DNA of 64,000 nucleotides from Stenopsyche tienmushanensis (lineage: Eukaryota > Arthropoda > Insecta > Trichoptera > Stenopsychidae), in NCBI GenBank assembly GCA_008973525.1, contig WACJ01000267.1, positions 186,001-250,000 on the forward strand, given 5' to 3'. The notes beneath the pieces were generated by a model. That model saw only the letters and a list, made by a program, of their open reading frames with translations. It was not told where the DNA came from and searched no databases. Positions 1 through 11,372 of this stretch are shown here, in pieces (position 1 is the stretch's first letter; each line of letters begins with the position of its first letter). The position numbers and the translations under genes are program-made.

Positions 1-606
1 ATCGCACGATTGTTTAGATCATTAGTCCAAATTTATCAACTAATAATGATTTTGATTTCAAATTTGCTATTTATTTACCCAAAGAAATGAATAAATAAAT
101 AGAAAAATATATGTAAAACAGAAAAAATTGCATATAAATATTATTATCTTAATATGTAATTGAGATAAATCAACTAGAAATATGGTTTACATTTAAAAAT
201 TAATCATATTTCTTCGTAGTGTTTTTAAAACAAACCAAGAAAGCACTTTTTTTTAAAAACACATTCCATCTAAAGTAAAATCGAACTTCCTTGTTTTCTT
301 TTTGGTTAAAAAATCCAATTTAATTCGAAATATATTCATCTTAGAAATGATTAATTAATTTTTTTTCGTTTAAAACTACAAACAACTTGTCGACAAACCG
401 TCATAAAAAAACAAAGTTTCATCCTTTCAGAAACAATAAGTTTAGGGCATAACTTTTGTTACTTAAACAAAGATAAAAAGAGTTTGAAAGTAAGAAATTT
501 GGAAAAAAAAAATTGTCACATCCTATAAACCTAATTATATGCAGTGCAGCATTTTAAAAATGGAAATAGTTGTATTTGTATCAAAAATATTCATAGAAAT
601 TTTATT
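1..606. other. AT-rich non-coding DNA with a repeat fragment
   Basis: No coding region is supported. The first ~50 bases resemble 3330-3380 (ACGATTGT-TAGATC followed by CTAATAATGA), so the window opens inside a partial copy of the dispersed repeat described at 3185-3530. The remainder is homopolymer-rich A/T sequence. Confidence 0.5.
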
Positions 607-1055
607 TGTAACGTTGAAGTGGGTGGAGTCCCCGGACGGCTCCCCACCCCCACGTGCTCGGGTGGCCGCGCTAGCACACGGGTCCGTTCTTCTATCGGGC
701 CGTGATGTTGCTGGACGAATGGATGAGAATAGACAGGCCTCGAATAGAAAGACTATTTTCTCTAAATAACTATTTATTCCACACTAGAAAGAGAGAGAGA
801 TCTGGCTGCAGGATGGACGACATCCCGCAGCCAAGGCTAACCTACGACTCTCCCGACTTTCACCTCCTGCGCGTCACTCTCCAACCGGCAACATTCAAGT
901 ACAATGTCTCCGTAGGGCCACAAGAGATGGCGCTGTTAAAATAACATATCGCGCCTGAAGAGAAACGGAAGATGTCGCTGTTAATCTGGCTAATTAAATC
1001 TGCTCAGATTAGCGCTACCATGATATGTATTTGGTACACCATATGAAATTCTACA
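607..1055 (-). repeat. LTR-like repeat family 1, copy A (probable solo LTR)
   Basis: On the minus strand this reads TGTAGAATTTC...AACGTTACA, the TG...CA ends of a long terminal repeat. It shares most of its length with 26499-26930, 29916-30211, 41718-42153 and part of 63143-63352. It contains an AATAAATA box followed by GAGAA-rich sequence, as expected for a U3/R boundary, and a hairpin of GGCTGCAGGATG against CATCCCGCAGCC. Two imperfect copies of an ACAGCG(A/C)CATCT block lie near its start. No target-site duplication was found (TTATT on one side, CCCCG on the other). No retrotransposon internal sequence flanks it. It could instead be a non-autonomous element of another class. Confidence 0.6.
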
Positions 1056-2776
1056 CCCCGTATCTATTATTTTTCATATTGATATTCCCATTATTAGAAT
1101 CGAGTTATAATAAATACGTCATGGCCAAGAAAAAGTTAAACATTTCACAATAAATATATTTTTTTATACTACTGTCATTCTAATTTAGTTTTTAATTTTT
1201 TTGGAGTACAAATATATTTTTCAATATTTTTTTATCTTGATTCCAATCCATTTCTCTATATCTATACAACAAAAAAAATAGATTTAAAGACCCTATTGCT
1301 TCGAAGATGTATTTAAAATTGTGGAGGCGCGTTATTATTTTGGAATGTAATAACCTTATAACTCATCCACAAAAAAGTACCATTAATATTGAATGTAAGC
1401 TGGAAAAAAATATTACCAAGGTTAGTTCAAATCGAGCCAGTTACAGATAAATTCGACGCAATTGTAGAATTTTATTAAACCTATAAAAAGCGGTTTTTAT
1501 AGTATGTATGTCGAGGTTATTCAAGTATTACTGATAGAAAAATAGAACGATAATGCAAATTCGTTGAAAATTGTATCTGGAATAACCCAAAATTCATGGG
1601 ACGATAGCATAGATGGAAACCAAACACCGAAATATGGAGCTCAAATAATTGGAATTAATGCTTTTAAATGAGAGATATATTTCAAAATTTATATCTATGT
1701 GATTTTGTAATTTTTCAGTCGAATCTTATAGTTTCATAATAAATTTTACAAGGGTTCATTGGAGTTTTATACACATAGTTCAAGTTGAAAATAATGATCG
1801 AGCTTTTATTGCCGTATACGAGTTTCAAAATAAAGGCCCAACAACTGCGCTCGTTATTCTGAAACCTTATTTAAATAAAGCCTCAATGCGATGCAAAATA
1901 CTTTTATTTGCGAATAAAAAGAAGTGGTATGGACGAAGGAAGAGCCTGATTGGAAATCCAAAGATTCTTAATCTGTCGATTACTTTCGAAAAGAAAAATG
2001 CCCCCTCCAGAGGTTTCCGCAGTACGCCATCAATACAGGCGCGTGCGACTAATCCCAGCTTTATCTTCCGGGATCTCTCCGGATTACCAGGATTTTTAAA
2101 ACGTGTCCAATCGGACAGAGGACATTTTTCAGCAGGTCGGATGGAATCTCCGATCATTGATTCCGAGGGGAAAGTGACGGGGTTCGCAGCGGATTAATTA
2201 ACATAATCCACGTAGGCCTGTACAATTTTCACTTTTCACTCATCCATATGATTTTTAACCTTTTGAAAAATCGTCGTGAAAAGTTTGCATGAATTAATAA
2301 GTCAAAGGTGAGGGTCGACCCGGGTCCAATTTTTAACGGCGTAAATAACAATAATACTTATTTCATACTGACCACGGGCTAACTGTATTAGTATGAATAT
2401 TATATCTTGAATTGGTGTCCCATCGGGACCATAGAGGCCCAGAGCTGGCATGTAGCTGTCCGATTACAATGTTTGGCATCGAACCCGTTCCCTTTGCAAC
2501 AAAAACGTTTGAAACATTACTCATATTATATTTTTTGTTCGAATAAAAGCCTCGCTGTATGATAGAGGGAAGGAAAGATATATTTACCATCGGCGCCAGC
2601 CCCAAAAAAATATTTTTTTCGAAGGCTATTATGAGAGTATTCATCCTACTTATTCGAACAGCTCCACTGCAAATTATTTCAAGAGAATAAATGCTGATAT
2701 ATTCATATGATATCATATGAAGAACGCGTTAAAATGTGTGTATGCAGCAGGATCTCCGTAACTGCATAAACTCATA
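1056..2776. other. Non-coding DNA, no gene recognised
   Basis: Mostly AT-rich. A less AT-biased patch at about 1890-2190 is open on both strands for ~100 codons, but neither translation resembles a known family and both-strand openness argues against coding. I see no splice-supported exon. Confidence 0.4.
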
Positions 2777-3083
2777 TACGAGAGTCATCCCGAAAATAAG
2801 GTTACAACGTTTATATAGAGTGCAGAAAATATCACTAAGGAGACTTCGAAGAATGTCAGGAATTTTTTTCAATTTGTTCTTCAATTTTTTTGCTGAAGTT
2901 CATCAGAAATCATTGATGGCCTCCCACACTTTACCTCGTAATAAGTATCAAGTCAAAAAACGGATAACCGCATGAATTTCGCACGAACAGAAAATGGCGA
3001 GAGCGCGACGACCTCTCCATTGGAAGAATTTACTGTGACTGAACAAAATGGCCGACAAGCACGCGGGACCAAATAAACTGGAA
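2777..3083 (+). mobile_element. Mariner-like deletion derivative, copy 1 (family of 34564)
   Basis: Starts after TA with TACGAGAGTCATCCC...AAGGTTACAACG, matching the left end of the better preserved copy at 34564-35190. Shared internal blocks are AAGGAGACTTC-GAA-AATGTCAGGAA, a GAAGTTCATCA block, GTCAAAAAACGGAT and GGCCGACAA(G/A)CACGC. The right terminal inverted repeat is not recognisable here. There is no open transposase frame. It is non-autonomous or decayed. Confidence 0.55.
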
Positions 3084-3184
3084 AACTTCGAAACAAACAA
3101 AAAATCTTCAGCCTAATAAAATGCATGTCAAATTTACTTATGTGCACAATATATAATTGCATTATTAGCCCCTCAAAGAGATAA

Positions 3185-3530
3185 GACACAATATTGTGTC
3201 CGAATTCCACTGACTCATAAACAGTGACTCTTGCACGTTGAGTTTGAAGAGAAAAAGAGATGGAGAGATTATCTTGCAGGTCGGAAATTGTGAATGGAAG
3301 ACAGAGACGGAGAGAGTATGTTGCGTACATCGTACGATTGTATAGATCGTTAACTCAAGTCTATCGGCTAATAATGAAAATTATATAATAAATCGATTTC
3401 AATTATATTGTTTATGTTTACTTGAATAAATTACCGAATATTGTGTGCTATTGACAGTGTTTATTCATATACAAGCTTCATACACGCTGCGACGATCCTG
3501 ACAGATAAGTGAACTTGTACGACGATAAAT
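3185..3530 (+). repeat. Dispersed repeat family 3, longest copy
   Basis: Blocks of this stretch recur elsewhere. CAGTGACTCA followed by AGAG-rich sequence and TTGCGTACA recurs at 11180-11300. The ACGATTGTATAGATCGTTA segment recurs at 1-50. ACGAATATTGTGTGCTAT followed by TATACAAGCTT and a CACGCTGCG-CGRTCCTGA segment recurs at 19125-19245 and 62725-62850. It has no coding capacity and no clear terminal repeats. The family class is unknown. Confidence 0.5.
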
Positions 3531-4940
3531 GGCGAACAAACAAATACAGCATCAAAGTAAATGATGATAAAAAAGAGTAAATTAGCTGACTACTAAAAGG
3601 TTTAAGCCATTAACAACATAAAATGAAACAACATCATACCAAGATATGTGGTGATAGTATCTACAGGTGGAAGTCCCGAATAATTATCTGGACGTTGTGT
3701 CAACTATCATTACAGTGTCAATTATAATTAATTAAAAACAATATAGTAAAACCTGTAAATAATAATACATATCTGCACAGGCCATATGCGTCTATAGCCG
3801 CAAATCTCATATTTTAACTACTAAAAGTATATCGTCTCTTATACATTATATCTATCGATTGTATTTCTGTGAGAACGCTTTGAAAATTACATTCATGTCA
3901 TTATGAATGATGCGTGAGTATAATAAATATACAAATTAAACACAAAGAATACAATTATTCAATGACTATGACTGTTTTCCATATTTTTTTTCAAAATGTA
4001 TACAAGTTTCCCTTATTCTGTTATCGTTCTAATTGGTTCTAAATCAACTACTTAAAGCTTTGTGAGTGTAAACGTTGATTATGGAAATCAATAGTGATTG
4101 TTATGGGGTTTGATACTCGATAATGAATAGTCACTCTAATAAAATCGATTAAATAATAAAATAATATAAATTTAACGCCAATCGTACTACAAGTCCAAGG
4201 TGAAACTGTTTAATAAAATATTTTTTTTTTTGGGTACACAATGTTTATACAATGTTTCGGGGAGGGTAGAGAAAATCATCATTCATGGTTATTTTTCAAA
4301 AAAATTAATATTTTTTCTCTTATTCTATACTGCATGATATTTTAAATGAATGTACCAAGGGTTAACACCGGAACACTGTAAATTCGAGAAAAAGTGATAT
4401 TAAAGGGAAAATCAAGATGCATTTCGAAGTAAGTCGACGTGGACGAGATGCGTTAGCCTTGATATGAATTTGAATGCTGTCAGTAGCGCAATGGGGTGTG
4501 CCACACCCCATGTCGCTCCTTGATTTATATCGGCTCCAGAGAGTGTTAATTAGCCACAATTTGCGCTCCTGAGAGACCATCCCGACACGTTAGAGGCGGC
4601 CCACACACACGGACACAGCGATTTGGGCCTACGTGTCGGATTAGGCCCTGGGATCATCGTGTTAATTAATTCAGCCTCAGCGCCAGCGATACATCCATTA
4701 GTGGCGATTTTCTTCTTTAGCCTACATCCTCCACGAAGGCGATTAGCCTTCGGGCACCAAACGCCAAAGACCCTTATATTGATGTTCTATTTACTATATT
4801 AATTCGGAGTCATTAGTTTTATACGCTCTTTTGTTTCCTTTATGTCAACCCATTAAGAGCCCCGATTGGACTTTGAACAACTCCTATTCGCCAGCTCATG
4901 ACCACCAACCGAATAATCATAATTAACACATCTCCATCGG
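3531..4940. other. Non-coding DNA, part of it less AT-rich
   Basis: Positions ~4400-4900 are noticeably richer in G+C and not repeated elsewhere in the window. They contain several TTAATTA-type homeodomain-like motifs. This could be a regulatory or conserved non-coding block, but the sequence alone does not show that. No coding frame is convincing. Confidence 0.3.
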
Positions 4941-5005
4941 GAAGGGTATTTATACCCGTTGCGCCGGCTGGTGGTTACCGGCGGGAGAGGTATTTATACC
5001 TTTTG
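4935..5005. repeat. Two tandem imperfect units, each with a GGTAT-TT-ATACC inverted repeat
   Basis: GGGTATTTATACCC (4944-4957) and AGGTATTTATACCT (4988-5001) sit 44 bp apart in an imperfect tandem duplication (CGGGA(A/G)..GGTATTTATACC...TTGCG). The outermost pair differs between units (G:C against A:T) but stays complementary. Confidence 0.6.
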
Positions 5006-5286
5006 CGTTGACTCCACTTTGACGGCAGAAAAAGTATAGATACCAGATATTTTTGTATGAACATTGAATGTCTAACGCTTTAAAAAGGTTCAAACTATAT
5101 TTACTTCAACAAAAAATTAAAATATAAGTATGATATATGCTTTTAGTCTGAGTATAAAATTACGTATAAATAATCTCATGTGGCTGACATCAGACGACTG
5201 CTCTAATGAAATAAACAATTTCAACAAGATTTAAACACTTCAAAAATATGTCAGAGAGACAATTTTTTGTTTATTTAAGTCAGTCA

Positions 5287-5323
5287 TTAACCCCTTGTGG
5301 TCCAGTGTCCACAAGTGTGGACA
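5287..5323 (+). repeat. TTAACCCC end with 18-bp interrupted palindrome
   Basis: TTAACCCCTTGTGG is followed by TGTCCACAAGTGTGGACA, with 8-bp arms and an AG spacer. The layout (TTAA, CCC(C/T)TTG, then a short palindrome) resembles 11141-11175. A loosely matching inverted AAAGGGGTTGA lies at ~6373, on the other side of the TTAA element, so the latter may be nested in an older element. Confidence 0.4.
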
Positions 5324-5446
5324 TTTCTTTACAGGTACTTTTAAAAATACTCTGTGATGATTTTAGTATTTTTTTTAAACTATGGAATGAAGCAAATGTT
5401 CTAGAAGGAATACTATTGCTTTTCTACTAATTAAATAACCATTTAA

Positions 5447-6361
5447 GGCGTCTTCTCACTTTACAAATTTAAAAAAATCGGTTTTTATTTTTTTTTAAAT
5501 TTTGAAAGTACATATCTTCAAAAATGTTATATCGAAATTTTATAAAGATCGGACGAGTCTAACTACATTTTTGGGCGACCGTTAGGTGACTACCTGAGAG
5601 CACCCGGCTGCATACGTATTGTTCAGACTCATGGTGCAAGTACAAGAAAGTGGTGAAAAACAATCAGATTGAAACTTTCCTCCTGTTCTAGCTAAGGATG
5701 TTCACGAGGTTTTGAAACCGATTTATGAAGATCTTTGGAGGAAATACCCAAAATAACAACGAGTGTTTCAGAAGCTGTGTCTGGGCAATTTTTCTGCAAC
5801 CAAAACTTTAAACGCGTTTATCTCAAAACAAGGTTTTTTGGTGGCTTGTTGATGAAATTTCGGAAACTATCCGGCCGATTGTCATGAAATTTGAATGACA
5901 TATTCTTCATACTTATGGCTATAGCACATATCATCAGATTTTTGAAATTTTGATTTTAAGTAATTTTTTTTTACAAAAAACTGCAAAAAAAAACCGCGTT
6001 TTTTTTTACTTTTTCGAAAAACGTGCGCCATTTTGTTAATATTACGAATATCAAAAATTTGATGATATGCGCCATAGCCACTGATATACTGAATCTAAAA
6101 CAGTTTTATTTTTTTGTTTCAAATGACCCATCACGGAGATACCATCAACAAGCCACGAGCATAACATTTCTACGCGGGTTTTTCGATGCTACTGTTTTAT
6201 TATAATAATTGTTCAAAAATATAAAAATATTTTTTTCTCATGTACTTAAAAGATGTGTTTATTACATAAGATCCATTTTATTCCATAATTTTTAGCGAAA
6301 ATCCTCGAAAAAAAATCCCGAAAATAGCCTATTTTTGAGGCGCCTAAAGTGAGAAGACGCC
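5447..6361 (+). mobile_element. 915-bp TTAA-flanked DNA transposon with a Mutator-like/Kolobok-like transposase fragment
   Basis: A perfect 17-bp terminal inverted repeat, GGCGTCTTCTCACTTTA, lies at both ends, flanked on each side by TTAA (5443-5446 and 6362-6365). Inside are long imperfect inverted repeats: the GGCTATAGCACATATCATC segment near 5920 pairs with GATGATATGCGCCATAGCC near 6065. A decayed coding stretch near 5680-5830 reads LAKDVHEVLKPIYEDL and, after a frameshift, TQNNNECFRSCVW. This resembles the KPI(Y/F)xDLS...GKTQNxNES(F/L)NxxxW block of a large 'Mutator-like' transposase family of insects. TTAA target sites are typical of piggyBac and Kolobok superfamilies. The element is non-autonomous. 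Confidence 0.75.
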
Positions 6362-6365
6362 TTAA

Positions 6366-7959
6366 TAGAGTAAAGGGGTTGATCTCGCTGACCAATACTT
6401 ATCGTACTATAGTCTATACGCATAGAAAAAAAATGGACAAAAGGAGTAGTGTTGTATTTGTTGAACTGTGTTTTTTTAAAAATTCTTTTATAGTTTAAAA
6501 AAAGTTAAATTTAAATAACAAAGCATCGCGAAGTGTTGGAGTTTCATTCGCGCCACAGTTGATACCGTATTGGATGAACCAGAACCAGGACCAGTCGAAA
6601 TTATCACCCAAAATATGTAAAAGAGATCCACCAAACAATTGTTAATGGAAATGAAACAAAATCAAGCCATAAAAATAATAACAAACGGTAAAAAAAAAGA
6701 ATCCCCAAAGACAATGTCGTGTGTTCATAAAAAAAATCATTGACTACTAATGTGTAAATTTTGTGAAATTTCTTCACATCGAGGCCAATTTTTTCATAAT
6801 TATCATACAATGCCTAGATATTAGAAGACGTTTTACGAATATTTACGTAGTTAATTATTTCTGTATAACTTTTATAAATATATATTTATATCTTGTGAGT
6901 GAATAAGTAAATACGACTTTAAACATTATCATTTGTCTTAAAAAGTTTACTAAATGAAGAAGCACTATTTGGTAAGTGATTATTTAAAATTTCATTAGAA
7001 AATATGCAATACTTTAAGAGATATATCGATTTTTGTAAAAAATAGTTTTTACGCAAAATGCTCTTGTTTATGCCCGCCGTACGTAGCAGCGGCCTTGAAC
7101 ACTCGCCCGATGGTAATGTGTTAATTTTAATTTCGTCGACGAATTACCGCCCTATTTGATCGACGACACTCGCCACCCTTAAAGCAAATGGACGAAAGTG
7201 GGTGAAATGCTTTCGCGCCATCACGTAATCGATATTCGATTTGAACAACAAAACAAACAGCACTCGCACTCAATCGAATATCATGGCACATATCAATTTC
7301 AATAAAGAATAATCGGAGAAAAACACAGTGAAAATGGTGAATTTACGCCGACCCGCATTTCCCAAGACTCATGTTTGTATTTACACACTTTCCGCATTAC
7401 GTGGAACTCTCGGAGGCTTTGGTCATTCATTCTCTATTCCTGGACCGTGCGCTGCTCTCCCGGTGAGACCAGATAATTTGGCAAAACTGGAAACGAAACC
7501 TGAAACAATGTACACCTTCCACATAAATCCATAGAAACAATTGCTCTATCCGCTTGTGAGCTAATCGAAAATAATCCACAAGAATATGGAAATTCGAAAA
7601 CCTTACATATAATGCAATTTATGGGCAATTATCTATTGTTTTCATATGAAATGTCCTTTTTTTTGATAAATATATTAATGGGAAAAAATATGCTTGTTTA
7701 TGGTCTTGAAATATGTATTGTCTGTAAAGCTGCATGATATGGGAAAAACAGGGATACATTTTCGAGAATGCAATTCTTAATTATGGCAGGTGAAAAAACC
7801 CTAATAAATTTGAGGGGGAGAAGATAGACTTGCTGCAATATTCAGTCAATAATTTGCATATATTTAATTGATGACGAAGAGCTATAAGTAGAAAATTGAC
7901 GGAATTCCTCAACTTCTATACAATGGCAAGGCATTTACTTATATAATTTCCCAGTATTT
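6366..7959. other. Non-coding DNA, no gene recognised
   Basis: AT-rich with a more complex patch at ~7070-7560 (CGTACGTAGCAGCGG..., TTTCGTCGACGAATTACCG). Short open frames here match no family I know. Nothing repeated was seen. Confidence 0.35.
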
Positions 7960-8202
7960 ATGATTGCTAATAAAGCGATTGATTTGAAACCGACCATTGA
8001 TATTTCATCGGAGGAATCGGGAATTGTTCTTGAATGTGGTAAAATTATGGGACGTTTGGCTAAGGGTAAAGTTGCTATTACAATACTTAAAAATCCAGAA
8101 ACCAGAGCAACATTAATTGATCAAGCTATTGAGTTGGAAGCCTTTCTGAAAATGCGATTGTATGAACAAATTGCAATTAGTTTAAAGAAAATTAACAACT
8201 AA
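7960..8202 (+). CDS. Unrecognised 80-residue ORF abutting a transposon remnant
   Basis: An ATG-to-stop ORF with a protein-like composition. The N-terminal half is mixed polar/hydrophobic. The C-terminal ~40 residues (LIDQAIELEAFLKMR, then LYEQIAISLKK) look like an amphipathic or coiled-coil helix. I do not recognise the family. An acceptor-like TTTCCCAG lies just before TATTTATG, so it could be a last exon whose real start is upstream. The stop codon coincides with the boundary of the mariner-like remnant that follows, so the natural C-terminus may have been lost to that element. It could also be chance or a transposon-borne frame. Confidence 0.3.
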   Translation: MIANKAIDLKPTIDISSEESGIVLECGKIMGRLAKGKVAITILKNPETRATLIDQAIELEAFLKMRLYEQIAISLKKINN

Positions 8203-8480
8203 CAACTATTTTGAACATAGTTTAGTTTTAAAAAGTTCTTTAGATTATACCCTTTCCAACGATATGCTACATGTCATACAAATCATTCAATATGTCGTTA
8301 AACTTAAAGAGGTACCAGTTTGCAGAGCCTAACAGGGTCAGAGTTAAGAAAATACATTTTATGCTTATGATGTTATTATTGAATTTACAAAATTCGTTCA
8401 AATTGGCCACCCAATGCTTCATATGCACGCATGACACATTTTCCTTATTTCAACTGTAATTGTATGAAATAGCATTTTGG

Positions 8481-8613
8481 CAGCCCATTCCGTGGCTTAC
8501 ACGGTCTACAGATCTGACACCAATGGATTTCTTTGCCTGGGGATGTGCCCTAACCCATGGCTCGCACGGTCCTCAGATCTGACACCACTGGATTTCGTTG
8601 TCTAGGGACGTGT
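8481..8613 (+). repeat. Tandem duplication of a DLTPLDFF-encoding unit (~66 bp x 2)
   Basis: Units 8481-8547 and 8548-8613 share CAGATCTGACACCA, TGGATTTC and the pattern CCCATNCCNTGGCT-ACACGGTC-NCAG. The copy at ~38090-38195 carries the same two units, so the duplication predates dispersal of the element. Confidence 0.65.
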
Positions 8614-8647
8614 ACCAGAGGACATAGGGTATCTGTGTGAAACGTAG

Positions 8648-9060
8648 TGTAATGTACACCCTATTATCTACTAAACTTTCCATATCTTTTGTAAACAAGT
8701 TCAATTACCATCAATATCGCAGCATTGTCTATTTGAATTGATTTCGCCTTATGCACATAGAACATATTTAATTTCCCTTCTTATCAAAAGTAAAAGCACG
8801 ATATCGTGAAATTGAACTTGGATCTTTTCCTTGTAATAATTTAGTATATAAATGGTTCACAAACCATAAATAATTAGAGTTTTATTTGGAGTCTAACATC
8901 GAGTGTTACGGCTGACAGCTAGCGACTAACCGTACTAGTAAGAGGAATACTCTGTGTCAGCCCAAACTATCTTCACTCGAATATATTGTAACGCAGTAAA
9001 AATAAATAGTATATAATAAAATATCAATACTTTTATTTACAACAACCACCACACGTCACA
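8648..9060 (+). mobile_element. 413-bp solo LTR with 4-bp target-site duplication GTAG
   Basis: Begins TGTAATGTACACCC and ends CCACACGTCACA, and is flanked by GTAG at 8644-8647 and 9061-9064. The second copy of the host transposon at ~38446 has an uninterrupted TGAAACGTAGCAAAAGACC, which is an empty site and shows the inserted piece exactly. Inside are a TATAAATGG promoter-like box (~8847) and AATAAATAG/AATAAAAT signals (~9000-9020). The 4-bp duplication fits Gypsy-type elements. No internal retrotransposon region remains. Confidence 0.75.
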
Positions 9061-9128
9061 GTAGCAAAAGACCCCCATAGCTCCCAAAAAAAAAATTGTC
9101 TATCCATGTACAAAACACCCTCTATAAT

Positions 9129-11140
9129 TTCAAATTAATATGATGACTTAACTAGGGTATGTATTACTATTATTTTAGTAGCCTAATTAATCGATCTTTT
9201 TTTATTTTCACTTAAGAAAAAATATAATATCTCGATCATTTTGGATCATTTTTTTCCATTTTGAAAAGACTTTTCAATGTATTTCTAATATATAGATTTT
9301 TTCTAATCTGGAATGAAAATATAATAAATAAATATAGTACTTTTACATTGATTCAAGACCTTTTTAAGATATTTTTTTGAGTTTGTCCATGAAAATGCAA
9401 TTGGCATAGGGTTATAATATCATATATTTTCATTTATATACGCATTTTTTCTTTTATAATTCCATATTATTGAGGAAATATAAGATTTTGCATTACATTC
9501 CTAAATTGGAATAGTCAATTCAGATAACATATTAACTATACAATAGTATAACTACCTAATAAAATCACTATAATTGGATACATAAAAAGAAGATTTAGTA
9601 TTATGAAACTATTAACTAACACGGCAACATTTTAGCGTTTAATGAATTAGGATTTAATAGCAACGTTAAAAGAGCATTATTTAACGCTGTTTAATCAGGA
9701 CACGAAAGTAACACAGAATATGACTTTTATGGGTTGTTTTTTTGGAAAAAAATCAATTCTGGAAGACAATGCCTTTTTAAAATGCATGCTATGCAAATTA
9801 CGTTATAGTTTTTAAATTACATATTCTGCGTTTTTCAGCAGATTGTGAAAAATCTCAGATTGAAATTTGCGAACATATAATTACATTACATTGTGCATAT
9901 GAATGTGAGCTGAAAATATTCAGAACGGTCCGATTTTAATTCTGACGGAATTCTGAAATTCTCCCTGGGCAAGTTAAATTATTATTAACACCACCATCAT
10001 GAAATGACCAATTATGCAAATTTTTTCATGTTGCATTATAGTGTGGTCCTAAATTTAACAGAAACATCCACGTCGACGTGTATATACATGGAATATTTAC
10101 AATTTGCCACACAATATCAACAAAGAGCGAAAATATTCAGGCAACGTAAAAATTCGTAGACTGAGCAAAAAATTAAATATTTTATCTGACTTCAGCAGAT
10201 ACTGAAAACCTCCCAGGAAAAATAAGAATGCGGAAAACTACAATTCGGTTGTGGATTAATGCTGACGTCGCTTGACGCCCTCACAATTTTGAGCGCCCCA
10301 AACAAAATTGCAGGGCCCTATGAGGCTGTTATGTTAACAGCGTTAAAATTAATATAAATTACCGATCGTAAATCTTCAAATGCGAATAGTTGTGCTTCGG
10401 AGTTGTCATATAAATTACGGCATTTGGAACTATTTGCATAAATACACTTTAAATTGCCAGTGTATTAAAATCGAGTTTCTTATGACGTTATTTATGATTC
10501 GGCCCGAAGAATGCAATATCCAGGTTATGAATAAACATTTTCCATTACGGGTCCCCCGAGGGATCCTTCTTTTGATCATTTCACTTTTGTGTTGATGCCT
10601 GCCCTAATAATTATCGGAGGATATGGAGGTCCTTGTCGCTTTGAATAATAATACATTTCGCAAATATTATTCAAGACTATCAATTTAATAAAGTGCGGCT
10701 TAATTGAAATGCGGAATTCGAAGGGAGTATCGGGAAATGGTATCCATATCAATGGTTTCGTTTATAATTAAATCCCATGGATTAATCTGGCATCGGGTCT
10801 AAAGGTGTAGTAATATAATTACTAAACTTGCGAGGGATGGCCCTTACTTACTTAACAGTTTAATACAGCTACTAGTTTTATCAGCCAAGTTTACCTGTCA
10901 TCGTACACCTACATACGTACCGGATCGATGAGAATGGAGTAAATTGACTAGTTTTAAAGTGGGTCAATCTATTGATAAATAGATTAGTATTATATTTTTA
11001 AATAAAGATATTTTTTCGGTAGTTTTAGTAAAACATGATTGACTGAATTTTACTCAGTCTCAAAACTATTGTAGCGTTGAAATTAACCATAAACATTATC
11101 TTTTAAAAAAAAACTCATTTTCACGGGCTTTATGTGACGA
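9129..11140. other. AT-rich non-coding DNA
   Basis: No gene, RNA or clear repeat is supported across about 2 kb. Short open frames (for example 10380-10595) resemble nothing I know. Confidence 0.4.
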
Positions 11141-11300
11141 TTAACCCTTTGAGGAGTACAGTCGCGTATTTGCGATCAAATCCCAGTGACTCAGAAAGAA
11201 CATTTTTACGTGCTGAGATTGATGAGATACAGAAGCAGAAAGAGTGTCTTGCGTACAGGATACGATTATATCCATCGATAATCCAAATTTATTAAAATTA
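11141..11300 (+). repeat. TTAACCCTTTG end with palindrome, followed by family-3 repeat sequence
   Basis: TTAACCCTTTGAGGAGTACA is followed by TCGC-GTATTT-GCGA (11162-11175). After that comes sequence shared with 3210-3370 (CAGTGACTCA, AGAGTGTCTTGCGTACA, ACGATTATAT). This suggests that the TTAACCCTTTG terminus is one end of repeat family 3. Confidence 0.5.
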
Positions 11301-11314
11301 TATTTATATAAAAG

Positions 11315-11372
11315 ACGGTAGCCGGATCAAATCTTTCCGCGGCCAAGACGATTGGTCGACCCAAGACTTTTA
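11315..11372 (-). repeat. Repeat family 2 fragment
   Basis: On the minus strand, GGGTCGACCAATCGTCTTGG followed by CCGCGGAAAGAT matches family-2 copies at 32596, 36010 and 40640. These look like old relatives of LTR-like family 1 (shared AGCCTTGG-CGGGA core). Confidence 0.5.

Larger units (their letters stand above)
8199..9128 (+). mobile_element. Mariner-like element with duplicated catalytic-motif block, copy 1
   Basis: Shares 8199-8280 and 8481-8640 with the inverted complement of ~38090-38335, and its right end (GTAGCAAAAGACCCCC...ACAAAACACCCTCTAT) with 38452-38520. Translation of 8481-8548 gives RSTDLTPMDFFAWG, the region around the third acidic residue of mariner/Tc-type transposases (family form SPDLTPLDFFLWG). 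The next ~66 bases repeat the same block (RSSDLTPLDFVV, then a stop). The copy is 5'-truncated and interrupted by a solo LTR at 8648-9060. Without that insertion it is about 520 bp. Confidence 0.6.

Noticed and set aside
1886..2197. 103-codon plus-strand frame and 96-codon minus-strand frame
   Set aside because: Both strands are open over the same bases, neither resembles a protein family, and no splice or start context stands out.
10335..10350. GTTATGTTAACAGCG resembling the start of LTR-like family 1
   Set aside because: The match is only about 15 bases with no continuation on either side.
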